From: a virus
Virus record (IMG/VR): IMGVR_UViG_3300037452_000041
Coordinates: 1 to 43,177 of that record
Length of the DNA: 43,177 bases
Reading direction: 5' to 3' (one strand)
The position numbers were made by a program, and so were the translations under genes. Below, in pieces: positions 1 to 6,003 of the stretch. The notes under the pieces were generated by a model. It was not told where the DNA came from. It made no database searches and saw only the letters and a list, made by a program, of their open reading frames with translations. Position 1 is the stretch's first letter. Each line of letters starts with the position of its first letter.

Positions 1-24
1 TTTCGGTTCGCAAGTGAGACCGCG
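1..24. repeat. Left copy of imperfect terminal repeat
   Basis: The first 24 bases share TTTCGGTT and GAGACCGCG, at identical spacing, with the last 24 bases of the window (43154-43177); the middle seven bases differ. On a circular map the copies are directly tandem and lie between the HNH gene and terS. That is where cos sites of HNH/P27-type phages normally sit, so this may be part of cos or of a terminase-binding region. It could also be chance or an assembly-end effect. Confidence 0.45.
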
Positions 25-30
25 CCCCAG

Positions 31-441
31 TCATTTTTTCACGGTTAGGTTTTGGCCGCCGAGGCCGGGCCACAAATCGCCGAGGTGCGGCCAGACATCG
101 GCGCCGCTGGTGACGGTGTAAGTGACGGGGCCCGCCGGTTTGACCGGGTTGCCGAAACCGCCGTCGCGCGCCGCGGTTTTGCGGTCGTGGCAGGGTTTTG
201 TCATCGCCTGCAAATTATTCCAATCGTAGCGCAGCGCGTCGTCGCCGTTGTGCGCGATTTTGTGGTCGACGACTCTCGCCGGGCGACCGCAGCCACATTC
301 GCAGACCGGGTGCTCGGCGAGATATTTGGCGCGCAATTTTTTCCACCGCCAATCGTAACCGCGGCCGGGCCCGGAAAGGCGCCGACGTTCGACGATGATT
401 TGCGTCCCTATCGCGCGGTGAACAGGTCGGCGGTTTGGCAT
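31..441 (-). CDS. HNH endonuclease, packaging-associated
   Basis: This is a 136-residue HNH nuclease. The core runs VVDHKIAH (His60) through WNNLQ (Asn75/76) to the C-H of CHDRK (His85). A CECGC cluster at 47-51 with Cys84 probably holds a structural zinc. The start at 441 is chosen because GGAG lies 4 to 7 bases upstream and a terminator hairpin occupies the region of a longer reading. HNH proteins encoded beside cos and terS are needed for cos cleavage in HK97- and P27-type phages. Here the gene ends about 30 bp from the left edge, and on a circular map terS follows at once. The role in genome-end cutting is inferred from position and family. Confidence 0.85.
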   Translation of the reverse strand: MPNRRPVHRAIGTQIIVERRRLSGPGRGYDWRWKKLRAKYLAEHPVCECGCGRPARVVDHKIAHNGDDALRYDWNNLQAMTKPCHDRKTAARDGGFGNPVKPAGPVTYTVTSGADVWPHLGDLWPGLGGQNLTVKK

Positions 442-448
442 TTTCTCC

Positions 449-476
449 AAAAAAGACGGCCCCGAAAAAGGGGCCG
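449..476 (-). terminator. Rho-independent terminator upstream of HNH
   Basis: A perfect 7-bp stem (CGGCCCC at 457-463, GGGGCCG at 470-476) closes a GAAAAA-type loop. Read leftward, it is followed by TC and a run of six T. The T run directly abuts the Shine-Dalgarno of the HNH gene, so the hairpin can stop transcription just before the packaging operon. It might end the 3727-599 operon, or act as a gate that needs antitermination. Confidence 0.75.
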
Positions 477-523
477 CTAAGAATTTCGCCCTCACAGAGA
501 GACAATCCCCGCAAGGTAGTTAA

Positions 524-552
524 TTCGGTACGCCTGACAGACAAAACGTCAA
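524..552 (-). promoter_or_regulatory. Possible leftward late promoter
   Basis: On the minus strand TTGACG (552-547) is followed after 16 bases by TACCGA, a weak -10. It lies in the gap between the proline-rich gene and the HNH gene, about 50 bases upstream of the terminator hairpin. The -35 match is good and the -10 poor, so this is only a candidate. Confidence 0.25.
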
Positions 553-598
553 GGTTTTTTTTGTCTTCGCTGTATCAGCCGGCGGCGTTGCCGAGGGG

Positions 599-1030
599 TT
601 ACCGGCGCGTCGGGTCCACCTCCGGGCTGCCGCCCGGCCGTTGGGGAGGGCGCCCGCCGACACCCCCCGCAGGCGGCTCGGGAAGGGCGTCCATGTCGAC
701 CGAGAAATACCGCCAGCCGTAGCCCGGCACATGGGCGAGCACGATGAATTTGCCGTGTGCGTGCGGCGGTCGAGGCCAAATCGAGCCCGGCGGGAACCCG
801 GTGTCGGGGTGCTCGGGGCCGCCCGGAATTGGCTCGATCGGGTGCCCTGGTGTCGGGCCCGGCCAGATCCCCGGCGGTGGTTCCTCGGGCGGCTCGACCT
901 GCGGCGGCTCGCCCTCGTCGACGCCCCATCCGGGATCTGTCGGGCCACCGGGCCAGGGTAGACCATGACCGGGGCGGGCGAGGGCGCGCACGGAAATCGG
1001 CCCGTCGGACGTCACAAGGTAGCGCGGCAT
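599..1030 (-). CDS. Proline-rich hypothetical protein
   Basis: This is a 143-residue protein dominated by proline and glycine in its middle (about residues 20-100), with many PP and GP pairs. A conserved-looking block GKFIVLAHVPGYGWRYF precedes a proline-rich tail. The start at 1030 is supported by AAAGGAG upstream; a longer in-frame reading has no such site. It is the last gene of the leftward run before the terminator. I recall similar proline-rich proteins with a GKF-V-GWRY block in phages of rhizobia, but I know no function. There is no signal peptide or membrane segment. Confidence 0.7.
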   Translation of the reverse strand: MPRYLVTSDGPISVRALARPGHGLPWPGGPTDPGWGVDEGEPPQVEPPEEPPPGIWPGPTPGHPIEPIPGGPEHPDTGFPPGSIWPRPPHAHGKFIVLAHVPGYGWRYFSVDMDALPEPPAGGVGGRPPQRPGGSPEVDPTRR

Positions 1031-1034
1031 ATGA

Positions 1035-1511
1035 CTATTCTCCTTTGGTCGAGGTTGTGGAAAACACCCGCGCCAGCGCTTTGATCGCGAGCACGGTCCA
1101 GGCGCGCACGGTGCGCGGATCGACACCAAGGCAGCCCCCGAGGTGCTGCCAAGTGAAGTCAAAAATCAGGCAGGCCTCCAACAGCCCGCAGGCGAACGGC
1201 CCGAGCACCGCCTCGACGCGCCCCAATAGGGCGAGCTCGTCGTTGTAAGCCAGCATCGTGAGTTGCCCGGTGCCGCGGCGACGGCCGCCGGCGCCAAGCC
1301 AGATCGGCGGCGGCCATGCGGCAGCGGCGGCATGCTCGGCGGCGTGGCGGAACGCGAGGCCGCAGCCGTATTCAAACCGGGTGATCTGGCTGGCGTCATG
1401 CAACGCCCGCAAATGATCCGTCTTGCGCCAGGCCGGGCGATATTCCACCGCGTCGACGCGCGGCGCCTCGACCTGGTGGTGCTGGCGGTAGAACGGTGAG
1501 GGCGCCGGCAT
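1035..1511 (-). CDS. Helix-turn-helix protein, possible late regulator
   Basis: This is a 158-residue protein. The C-terminal third contains FTWQHLGGCLGVDPRTVRAWTVLA-type sequence, which looks like a sigma region 4 or phage late-activator helix-turn-helix: a helix, a GV turn, then a DPRTVRAW recognition helix. The N-terminus (HHQVEAPRVDAVEYRP) is not recognised. It sits 4 bp downstream of the zinc-finger gene and just upstream of the proline-rich gene and terminator. A role in switching on or antiterminating the packaging and structural operon is plausible, but inferred only from fold and position. Confidence 0.6.
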   Translation of the reverse strand: MPAPSPFYRQHHQVEAPRVDAVEYRPAWRKTDHLRALHDASQITRFEYGCGLAFRHAAEHAAAAAWPPPIWLGAGGRRRGTGQLTMLAYNDELALLGRVEAVLGPFACGLLEACLIFDFTWQHLGGCLGVDPRTVRAWTVLAIKALARVFSTTSTKGE

Positions 1512-1515
1512 TGCT

Positions 1516-1704
1516 TCACCCGCTCTCTTGGCGGCGGCGCCACGTCCGCATGTATTCGGCGTGACAATCCATGCACCAGCGTTGCTTCGGCTTGCGCGGC
1601 TCGACGCGGCATTTCGTGCATAGCTCGGTTTCCCGCAGCCGCTTTAATCCCCGCACCACACTCTCGGCGGCAGTAATCAATTCGGGCAAATTCGCATCGG
1701 TCAT
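1516..1704 (-). CDS. Small zinc-finger protein
   Basis: This is a 62-residue protein with two CxxC pairs (Cys29/Cys32 and Cys44/Cys47) separated by a basic stretch, then a basic C-terminal helix (YMRTWRRRQ). The layout fits a single four-cysteine zinc ribbon binding nucleic acid. Its start overlaps the stop of the RuvC-like gene as ATGA, so translation is probably coupled. Function unknown. Confidence 0.65.
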   Translation of the reverse strand: MTDANLPELITAAESVVRGLKRLRETELCTKCRVEPRKPKQRWCMDCHAEYMRTWRRRQESG

Positions 1705-2300
1705 GTGAAACGCGCCCGGTCACCGAGCGCGAACAAGGGCCCGGCGCTTCGGGGTTTCGGGAACAGCACCGCTTCGGCGTAAACCCAAAGCGCCAGCGCG
1801 TCGGCCTCGTCCTCGGTCACGTCGGGCCAGCCGTAAACCGCGCACATTTTCTGCGTCGCGGCTTTCTTGTTGGCGCGCCCGCCCCACGAGCCATTACCGG
1901 TGAAATGCCGGCAAATCACGTTGGATTGTTCCTCGCGACACGGAATCCCGTGCTCGTGCGCTACCATCTCGACCAGGCCGCACATGGCGAACAGCTTGCG
2001 GATGACCTTGATATCAATCGGTATTGCCGGGCCCGGTTCGGTCGAAACCACCCGCCCGGTTTTCGTGCGCACCCGTTTCGGTGCAAACCGCGGCACATAG
2101 GGCGCCTCAAATACGATCATCTGCGGCTCGGATTTGACGCACCAGCGGTCGAGCCAGCCGCGGAATTCGATCAAAACCTCGCCGAGTCCATCGCGCGGTT
2201 TGCCCGAGCGGAAACGGCCGAAAGCCGGCCGGTCGCCGGGCATGCCGTAGGCCCAGCCGGTCGTTGTTGCGACGTCGAGCGCGAACAAGCCGCCGCTCAC
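1701..2300 (-). CDS. RuvC-like Holliday junction resolvase
   Basis: This is a 199-residue protein with a RuvC/RNase H-like fold. The first strand carries GLFALDVATTTGWA (Asp9), the second acidic residue is Glu65 in IVFEAP, and the C-terminal acidic cluster is EDEADALAL (Asp164, Asp167). These match the expected metal-binding acids of phage and bacterial RuvC-type resolvases. It would cut branched DNA before packaging or during recombination. It is coupled to the GapR-like gene upstream and the zinc-finger gene downstream by four-base overlaps. Confidence 0.8.
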   Translation of the reverse strand: MSGGLFALDVATTTGWAYGMPGDRPAFGRFRSGKPRDGLGEVLIEFRGWLDRWCVKSEPQMIVFEAPYVPRFAPKRVRTKTGRVVSTEPGPAIPIDIKVIRKLFAMCGLVEMVAHEHGIPCREEQSNVICRHFTGNGSWGGRANKKAATQKMCAVYGWPDVTEDEADALALWVYAEAVLFPKPRSAGPLFALGDRARFT

Positions 2301-2800
2301 GCGGTGCCCGCCGGTTTTCCGCCGAGGTGCAGCCGCGCATCAGCCAAGGCGGTGCCGGCATCCTTGCGCGGGCGGCCGCGCGGCCGCCGCGGCGGTGAAA
2401 TCGGCTGCTCGGCGAAAGTGCGCGGCTTGCGGCCAGTCGCCTTTGCCATCGAGCCCTCGGCCCAAGCCTCGCCGTTCACCTCGCCCTCGGCCCGCATCGC
2501 GGCCTCGCCGAGTGGTGTGGTCACATAGTCGGAAAGCGCCGTGCGCAAATCCGCCATCCGGTCAAGTTGCGCCGTCAAGACGTCGGGCGGCATCAGCTGC
2601 TCGCGCGCCAGCCGACGGATCTCGCGCTTGCTGGCGATGCCCGCCTCGTCGCCTTGGGCGCAAATGTCCTTGATCTCGTCGGCGAGGGTCTTTTGCCCCT
2701 CCATCGCCCGCGCGACCTGGTCGACCAGGCTTTTCAGCGCGCCGGCGTTGATCGCCCCGCCGAATTTGTCGGCGACTTCACTCCGCAGCGTCTTTGCCAT
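2297..2800 (-). CDS. GapR/DUF2312-like DNA-binding protein with AT-hook
   Basis: This is a 167-residue protein. Residues about 21-65 (LKSLVDQVARAMEGQK, then LADEIKDIC, DEAGIASKREIRRL) follow the pattern of the DUF2312/GapR DNA-binding helix hairpin found in alphaproteobacteria. GapR itself clamps AT-rich, overtwisted DNA. Residues 139-147 (RPRGRPRKD) form a textbook AT-hook, with a second basic patch GRKPR at 123-127. Host GapR is about 90 residues and lacks this tail. It begins inside the end of the preceding gene (23-nt overlap) and overlaps the RuvC-like gene. Possible roles are phage chromosome organisation or marking replication or transcription sites. Confidence 0.7.
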   Translation of the reverse strand: MAKTLRSEVADKFGGAINAGALKSLVDQVARAMEGQKTLADEIKDICAQGDEAGIASKREIRRLAREQLMPPDVLTAQLDRMADLRTALSDYVTTPLGEAAMRAEGEVNGEAWAEGSMAKATGRKPRTFAEQPISPPRRPRGRPRKDAGTALADARLHLGGKPAGTA

Positions 2801-3248
2801 CCTCTGCCCCTCGTTTGATTTCGGTTGCGCTAAGCCCGAGCCCGGCTTGTATCGCCGCCAGGTCGCGCGGGTCCGCGGCGCGGGGCGCGAACGCCGCCCG
2901 GCTGCGGTCCTCGAGCGCCGCGACGCTGGCGCGGAATTCGGCGAGGCGCCGGTCGATATAGGCGATATCCTCGGGCGTCGGGTCCGGCCGGCGCGGCGGT
3001 GTCAGGCTGTATTTGCCGCCGGTCATCATCTCGACCGCCTTGTTGACGAAAAAGCCGTCGAACCAATCGCCGCGCGGGTCGCCGCCATACTTTTGCGAGA
3101 AATCGGCAAGGCGCACCCGGCGCCAGGCATAGCGGTAGGCGTGAAAATGGTATTTCTCGACGTCGTCTAGCGCAGCAAGGCCGCCGGCCTCGACTTTGGC
3201 GATCAGCGAGCGGCGATAATCCTCGCTCGGAAAGAAAAGATCGGTCAT
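2778..3248 (-). CDS. Hypothetical protein
   Basis: This is a 156-residue protein, acidic and basic mixed, with an aromatic-rich block (KYHFHAYRYAWRRV, then GDWFDGFFVNKAVEMM) around residues 30-75 and a helical C-terminus. The start at 3248 is chosen because ATG overlaps the stop of the upstream gene as ATGA; the longer reading has no reason to be preferred. No family recognised. It lies between the operon's first gene and the GapR-like gene, so it probably belongs to the same middle or late transcript. Confidence 0.6.
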   Translation of the reverse strand: MTDLFFPSEDYRRSLIAKVEAGGLAALDDVEKYHFHAYRYAWRRVRLADFSQKYGGDPRGDWFDGFFVNKAVEMMTGGKYSLTPPRRPDPTPEDIAYIDRRLAEFRASVAALEDRSRAAFAPRAADPRDLAAIQAGLGLSATEIKRGAEDGKDAAE

Positions 3249-3727
3249 GATGAAGCTACCGACGGGGGTGCCTTCCAACCGCGGATCTCTTCTCCCCATT
3301 TCTTAAGTTGCTCCCGGTGTTTTCCTAATCCGTTTTCTTTTGCGGCCAACTGATCAAGGTTCCACAGCCAGTCGGGCCGGGTCATCTTGTCGCGCAACAC
3401 ATAGCGCGGCTTTTTCCCTTGTTTGCGCGCTTTTGGGTAGCGGTCTTGAAGTTCCTCAAACCCCGGCAGAACTGGATTAGGCGCCTTACCGATGCGCGGT
3501 TTTCCGCGCATTTCTTGGCGCGTTACCTGCCGGAACATCAGCGCCGCCGCCATATAAATATATGGGAAGCCTTTACTGACCGTCCCGGCTGGATCGAGCC
3601 CATCAAGAACTTTTGTCGCGATATCTTCGGGTACGATTTCCGACTTATTCTTGATAGGTTCAGTAATGTTCCGCACGAGTTGCCGAAGGCGACTTTTTTC
3701 TGCTTTATCGCGCGTTGCCTTAGCCAT
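3245..3727 (-). CDS. Hypothetical protein, first gene of leftward operon
   Basis: This is a 160-residue basic protein. It has an N-terminal charged helix, a segment DGLDPAGTVSKGFPYIYMAAALMFRQ around residues 42-67, and a lysine/arginine-rich second half. GGAGGG lies at a good distance before ATG 3727. It is the promoter-proximal gene of the leftward run and starts immediately beside the TAAGACCG operator cluster. No family recognised. Confidence 0.65.
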   Translation of the reverse strand: MAKATRDKAEKSRLRQLVRNITEPIKNKSEIVPEDIATKVLDGLDPAGTVSKGFPYIYMAAALMFRQVTRQEMRGKPRIGKAPNPVLPGFEELQDRYPKARKQGKKPRYVLRDKMTRPDWLWNLDQLAAKENGLGKHREQLKKWGEEIRGWKAPPSVASS

Positions 3728-3740
3728 CGAACCCTCCGGT

Positions 3741-3808
3741 TAAGACCGGATAAGACCGATAGAAATGGCAGAACGGACACGGTATCGTGTCGGTCTTAAC
3801 CGGTCTTA
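3741..3808. promoter_or_regulatory. Divergent operator: four TAAGACCG boxes
   Basis: TAAGACCG occurs at 3741-3748 and 3751-3758 on the plus strand and, inverted, at 3791-3798 and 3801-3808. Within each pair the boxes are spaced exactly 10 bp, one helical turn. A central near-palindrome ACACGGTATCGTGT lies at 3777-3790. The array fills the gap between two divergent genes (starts 3727 and 3818), so it most likely binds a regulator of both promoters. Confidence 0.75.
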
Positions 3809-3817
3809 GGAATGCGG

Positions 3818-4099
3818 ATGTCGCGCGGTCACGGAAAGACGCAACGTGCAATTTTGGCCTGGCTAGCCCGCACCGGAGATATGAGCCTGCCCTATTTGGC
3901 CGGCTGTATTCATCAGACGCCCCAGGATGAATTATCGGTTCGGCAGCTAAAGAACATGCGGGATTCTCTGACCTTGCTAGTCCGTGAAGGAACCGTGTCA
4001 CACGGCGCCATTGACCCGTACGGCCGAGAAACGTGGAGGCTCTCTGGAAATGTCCGCAAGCGGCCGGCACGACCGCGGCGGCCGCGTCTGATCGAGTAG
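3818..4099 (+). CDS. Small winged-helix-like DNA-binding protein
   Basis: This is a 93-residue basic protein. The pattern GKTQRAILAWLART, then SLPYLAG, then LSVRQLKNMRDSLTLLVREGTV and a beta-strand WRL resembles a winged helix-turn-helix. The C-terminus is arginine/proline rich. The start at 3818 is preferred over ATG 3812 because the AGGA motif is then 6 bases away rather than abutting. It stands alone on the plus strand, divergent from the 3727 operon across the TAAGACCG array and convergent with the replication gene. It is the obvious candidate to bind those boxes, though this is inference. Confidence 0.65.
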   Translation: MSRGHGKTQRAILAWLARTGDMSLPYLAGCIHQTPQDELSVRQLKNMRDSLTLLVREGTVSHGAIDPYGRETWRLSGNVRKRPARPRRPRLIE

Positions 4100-4111
4100 C
4101 GCACGGCGCGT

Positions 4112-5029
4112 TCATGCCGCCGCGTTTCCCCAGCCGCCGGCCATTCGTCGTCGCGCCTCGTCGCGCTCGGCTTGTTCGCAGGCGAGCACCATGTCGCGGG
4201 TGAGCGGGCGCGCTCGGGCGCGCTTGTCGAGAAAGTCGAAAGCGCGCTTATCCTCGGCGTCGCGCTCGTCCCAGCGATCAAGCGCGGTTTCCGCCCGGCT
4301 CAACATCAACAGCCGGTGGATCTGCTCGTCTTTGTCGAGCACCCCGGCACAGCGAACCCAACGGCCGAGGGTCTTGATCAGGTTCGCGCGCTTCGCCCTG
4401 ACTTCGGCCGGCGACGGTCGCGCCGAGAGCGCGCAGCGCTGAGAAACCCCTTGCTCGTTTTTTGCGTGGTTTACTAAAGAGGAATCTGGTTCTCTCTCTT
4501 TCTCTTTCTCTGCGGCTGCGCAACTCGCTGAAATGGCTTGGGTTTTCGCGTCGGGAACATCGGGAACGCGTTCCGGGAACGCGGGAACACCTTCGGGAAC
4601 GCTTGCAGGTGTTCCCGCGATCGGTAGCAAGAGCTCGCCTTGCCGCTCGCGCTCGCGGTGTTTGCGGGTCCGCGGCGTTGACACCTTGCGGGCGATCTTG
4701 TTGACGTTGGCGGCGATCATGCCGACCGCGGCCGAGCCCTGGCGCTTCGCCCAATTGGCGATGGTGTCGCCGGCGAGGCGGCCAAACTTGCGCAAGCTGG
4801 CGATGATGCGCTCGACGGCCTCCGGTGCGATCCGCAGCCACGCGGCCCACACCCGCGGGTCGAAACCGGTGATCGAGCCCGTATCGGGCGCGTGCTCGGT
4901 TGTCCAGGTTAAGAGCTCGACAAAGGTTGCGCCGACGAGGCCGGGCGAGGTGCCGGCATCATCGGCGACCGCAAGCCACAGCGGGTCGGTTAGCGCATTC
5001 GGATAAAGCTTGCACCAGCGCTCGGCCAT
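4112..5029 (-). CDS. Putative replication initiator (O/DnaD-like)
   Basis: This is a 305-residue protein. The N-terminal 100 residues (WCKLYPNALTDPLWLAVA, then LLTWTTEHAPDTGSI, then IIASLRKFGRLA) look like the winged-helix N-domain of phage replisome organisers. A basic patch (TRKHRERERQ) and a low-complexity proline/valine linker (about 145-170) follow, then a charged helical C-domain. GAGG lies just upstream of ATG 5029. The linker-coding DNA holds direct repeats next to a pyrimidine tract, as in lambda O where the origin lies inside the gene. It would be read leftward from the promoter element near 5265. Family assignment is by resemblance only. Confidence 0.6.
   Translation of the reverse strand: MAERWCKLYPNALTDPLWLAVADDAGTSPGLVGATFVELLTWTTEHAPDTGSITGFDPRVWAAWLRIAPEAVERIIASLRKFGRLAGDTIANWAKRQGSAAVGMIAANVNKIARKVSTPRTRKHRERERQGELLLPIAGTPASVPEGVPAFPERVPDVPDAKTQAISASCAAAEKEKEREPDSSLVNHAKNEQGVSQRCALSARPSPAEVRAKRANLIKTLGRWVRCAGVLDKDEQIHRLLMLSRAETALDRWDERDAEDKRAFDFLDKRARARPLTRDMVLACEQAERDEARRRMAGGWGNAAA
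4490..4511. other. Pyrimidine tract beside iterons
   Basis: Twenty-two consecutive C/T bases on the plus strand, next to a locally AT-rich stretch (about 4455-4490) in otherwise GC-rich DNA. Strand-asymmetric, easily melted sequence next to iterons is what lambdoid origins show. It lies within the putative initiator gene and is proposed as the unwinding side of the origin. Confidence 0.45.
4552..4617. repeat. Iteron cluster, candidate replication origin
   Basis: CGGGAAC(A/G) occurs in direct orientation at 4552, 4561, 4574, 4582 and 4594, and inverted at 4610-4617. The third copy is also part of a near-palindrome GCGTTCCGGGAACGC (4568-4582). The repeats encode the VP-rich linker of the putative initiator, so protein repeat and DNA repeat cannot be fully separated. 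The adjoining pyrimidine tract and the location inside a replication gene favour an origin. Confidence 0.5.
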
Positions 5030-5153
5030 CGCATCCTCGCCGGGTCAGAGGTTGCGGGCAGGGCTGTCTTTAACAGCCGTAAACAATTCCCATTTTGTTC
5101 GATAGCCGGTCATATTTGGACCCCCGGATATAGGCTGGCGATGGTCGACCACA

Positions 5154-5178
5154 GCGCCCGGCCTCGACAGCCGGGCGC
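5154..5178. other. Perfect 9-bp hairpin
   Basis: GCGCCCGGC (5154-5162) and GCCGGGCGC (5170-5178) form a perfect stem with a 7-base loop. It lies in the leader of the leftward replication transcript. There is no T run on either side, so it is not an intrinsic terminator. It could be an RNA structure for antitermination or a protein site. Confidence 0.5.
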
Positions 5179-5216
5179 GTCGTCATCTCGGGGCGGTGGG
5201 CAAATTGGTCATCGGT

Positions 5217-5238
5217 GCGGCCCCCTTGAAGGGGTCGC
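5217..5238. promoter_or_regulatory. Third operator-like palindrome
   Basis: The core CCCCTTGAAGGGG (5222-5234) matches 11 of 13 bases of the operator core at 5919-5931. It is embedded in a longer imperfect palindrome (GCGG...TCGC). It falls where transcription starting from the TTGACC box would begin, a natural place for repression. Confidence 0.45.
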
Positions 5239-5262
5239 AGGGTTTCACCGACCAAAAACGAC

Positions 5263-5268
5263 GGTCAA
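5263..5268 (-). promoter_or_regulatory. -35 box of candidate PL promoter
   Basis: TTGACC lies on the minus strand exactly 14 bases beyond the GGGAA end of the operator at 5283-5301. The same 14-base distance separates the partner operator from TTGACA at 5948. The -10 region (AAACCC at 17-base spacing) is poor. It points toward the replication gene. Confidence 0.45.
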
Positions 5269-5282
5269 GCTGGTTTCCGCGG

Positions 5283-5301
5283 TTCCCTTTTCAGGGGAAA
5301 A
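5283..5301 (-). promoter_or_regulatory. Operator OL (TTTTCCCCTGAAAAGGGAA)
   Basis: This near-palindrome, read on the minus strand, matches the operator at 5915-5934 at 18 of 19 positions. The two copies are in inverted orientation on either side of the repressor gene and each faces away from it. It is the probable binding site of the repressor encoded between them. Confidence 0.7.
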
Positions 5302-5387
5302 TCATGCCGCGACCGACCCATCATTAAGTCATTCACAAGCTAACTGGTTTTACCCATGCCGACAATTTCAAGTGGAAAAATATTTTT

Positions 5388-5873
5388 TTAGCGCTGACGG
5401 TAATACAGGGTCGCGTAGACCCCGTCGTCACGCACTTCCAAATCGGCGAATTTGCCAGCCTTCGGATCATCGGGTTTCAACGTGATGCGCGGCGTTTCGG
5501 GATCGAGCAATCGCGGCAATAAATCGGCGCGGCCGACGGCATCCAATTGGCTCCATAACGCGGCGATCTGTTCGGCGATGGGCATCTCGGTGACTTCCGG
5601 GAAAAAATCCCAAGGGCGACATCCCAATGGTTTGGCGAGTCGATAGCAACGGTCTTGCGTCAAGGGTAGACCGCCATTTTCAAGGCGCGAGATCACCGAA
5701 ACGTCCACCGGCGGTTCATACGCCCTCGCAAGCTGCGTCTCGCTCATGCCGCGTAGCTGGCGCAACTCGCTAATCCGGTTTCGGTGCTGTGGGCCGCGGC
5801 CTTTAGGCATCTCTCGAACCCCTTCATCAAAATTCTTTTTTTCCACCACGGTTTGAGGGTAGCCGGTTTTCAT
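5388..5873 (-). CDS. Phage repressor (HTH_XRE/CI-like)
   Basis: This is a 161-residue protein. Residues about 33-80 form a Cro/C1-type helix-turn-helix: ISELRQLRGMSETQLARA, then VSVISRLENG, then CYRLAKPLGCRPWDFFP. The C-terminal half (EQIAALWSQLDAVGRADLL to DDGVYATLYY) may be a dimerisation part. There is no S24 peptidase Ser/Lys signature, so induction by RecA-style self-cleavage is not evident. GAGG precedes ATG 5873; ATG 5810 (MPKGRGPQ) is an alternative start. The gene is flanked by two near-identical operators and diverges from the Cro-like gene, which makes it the lysogeny repressor by context. Confidence 0.8.
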   Translation of the reverse strand: MKTGYPQTVVEKKNFDEGVREMPKGRGPQHRNRISELRQLRGMSETQLARAYEPPVDVSVISRLENGGLPLTQDRCYRLAKPLGCRPWDFFPEVTEMPIAEQIAALWSQLDAVGRADLLPRLLDPETPRITLKPDDPKAGKFADLEVRDDGVYATLYYRQR

Positions 5874-5914
5874 AAATCCTCACAGCGGGTTCGTGCCCAT
5901 CATCAATTTGCATA

Positions 5915-5934
5915 TTTTCCCCTTAAAAGGGAAA
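5915..5934 (+). promoter_or_regulatory. Operator OR (TTTTCCCCTTAAAAGGGAAA)
   Basis: A 20-bp near-palindrome in the gap between repressor and Cro-like gene; its inverted twin is at 5283-5301. Its centre is about 23 bases upstream of the TTGACA box, near -59 if that box is a real -35. That is more typical of an activator than of an occluding repressor, unless another promoter overlaps it. Confidence 0.7.
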
Positions 5935-5947
5935 CGGGAAATCGGTG

Positions 5948-5953
5948 TTGACA
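5948..5953 (+). promoter_or_regulatory. -35 box of candidate PR promoter
   Basis: A perfect TTGACA lies 14 bases after the operator. It is followed by a GACC-N8-GGTC dyad (5955-5970); the PL side has GACC-N9-GGTC. The -10 is weak: GCGCAA at 17 bases, or CAATAT at 20. It would drive the rightward early operon. Confidence 0.5.
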
Positions 5954-6003
5954 CGACCGCATGTTGGGTCGCGCAATATCGTGGTCATGGGAGAAAGCAC
6001 ACC

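Larger units (their letters stand above)
5030..5387. promoter_or_regulatory. Leftward control region (no gene)
   Basis: This 358-bp gap between the replication gene and the repressor gene has no convincing coding sequence. It holds a hairpin at 5071-5088 (GGCTGT/ACAGCC), a strong 9-bp hairpin at 5154-5178, a palindrome at 5217-5238, a TTGACC box at 5268-5263, the operator at 5283-5301, and a 12-bp AT palindrome AAAAATATTTTT at 5376-5387 just after the repressor stop. It is best read as the PL/OL side of a lambda-like immunity region. Confidence 0.6.

Noticed and set aside
52-480. Long plus-strand open frame over the HNH gene
   Set aside because: It is antisense to a gene with clear HNH residues, and its composition is that of a GC-rich shadow frame.
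5070-5255. 61-codon minus-strand frame in the control region
   Set aside because: It overlaps the hairpin and operator-like palindromes, has no good ribosome site and no coding look.
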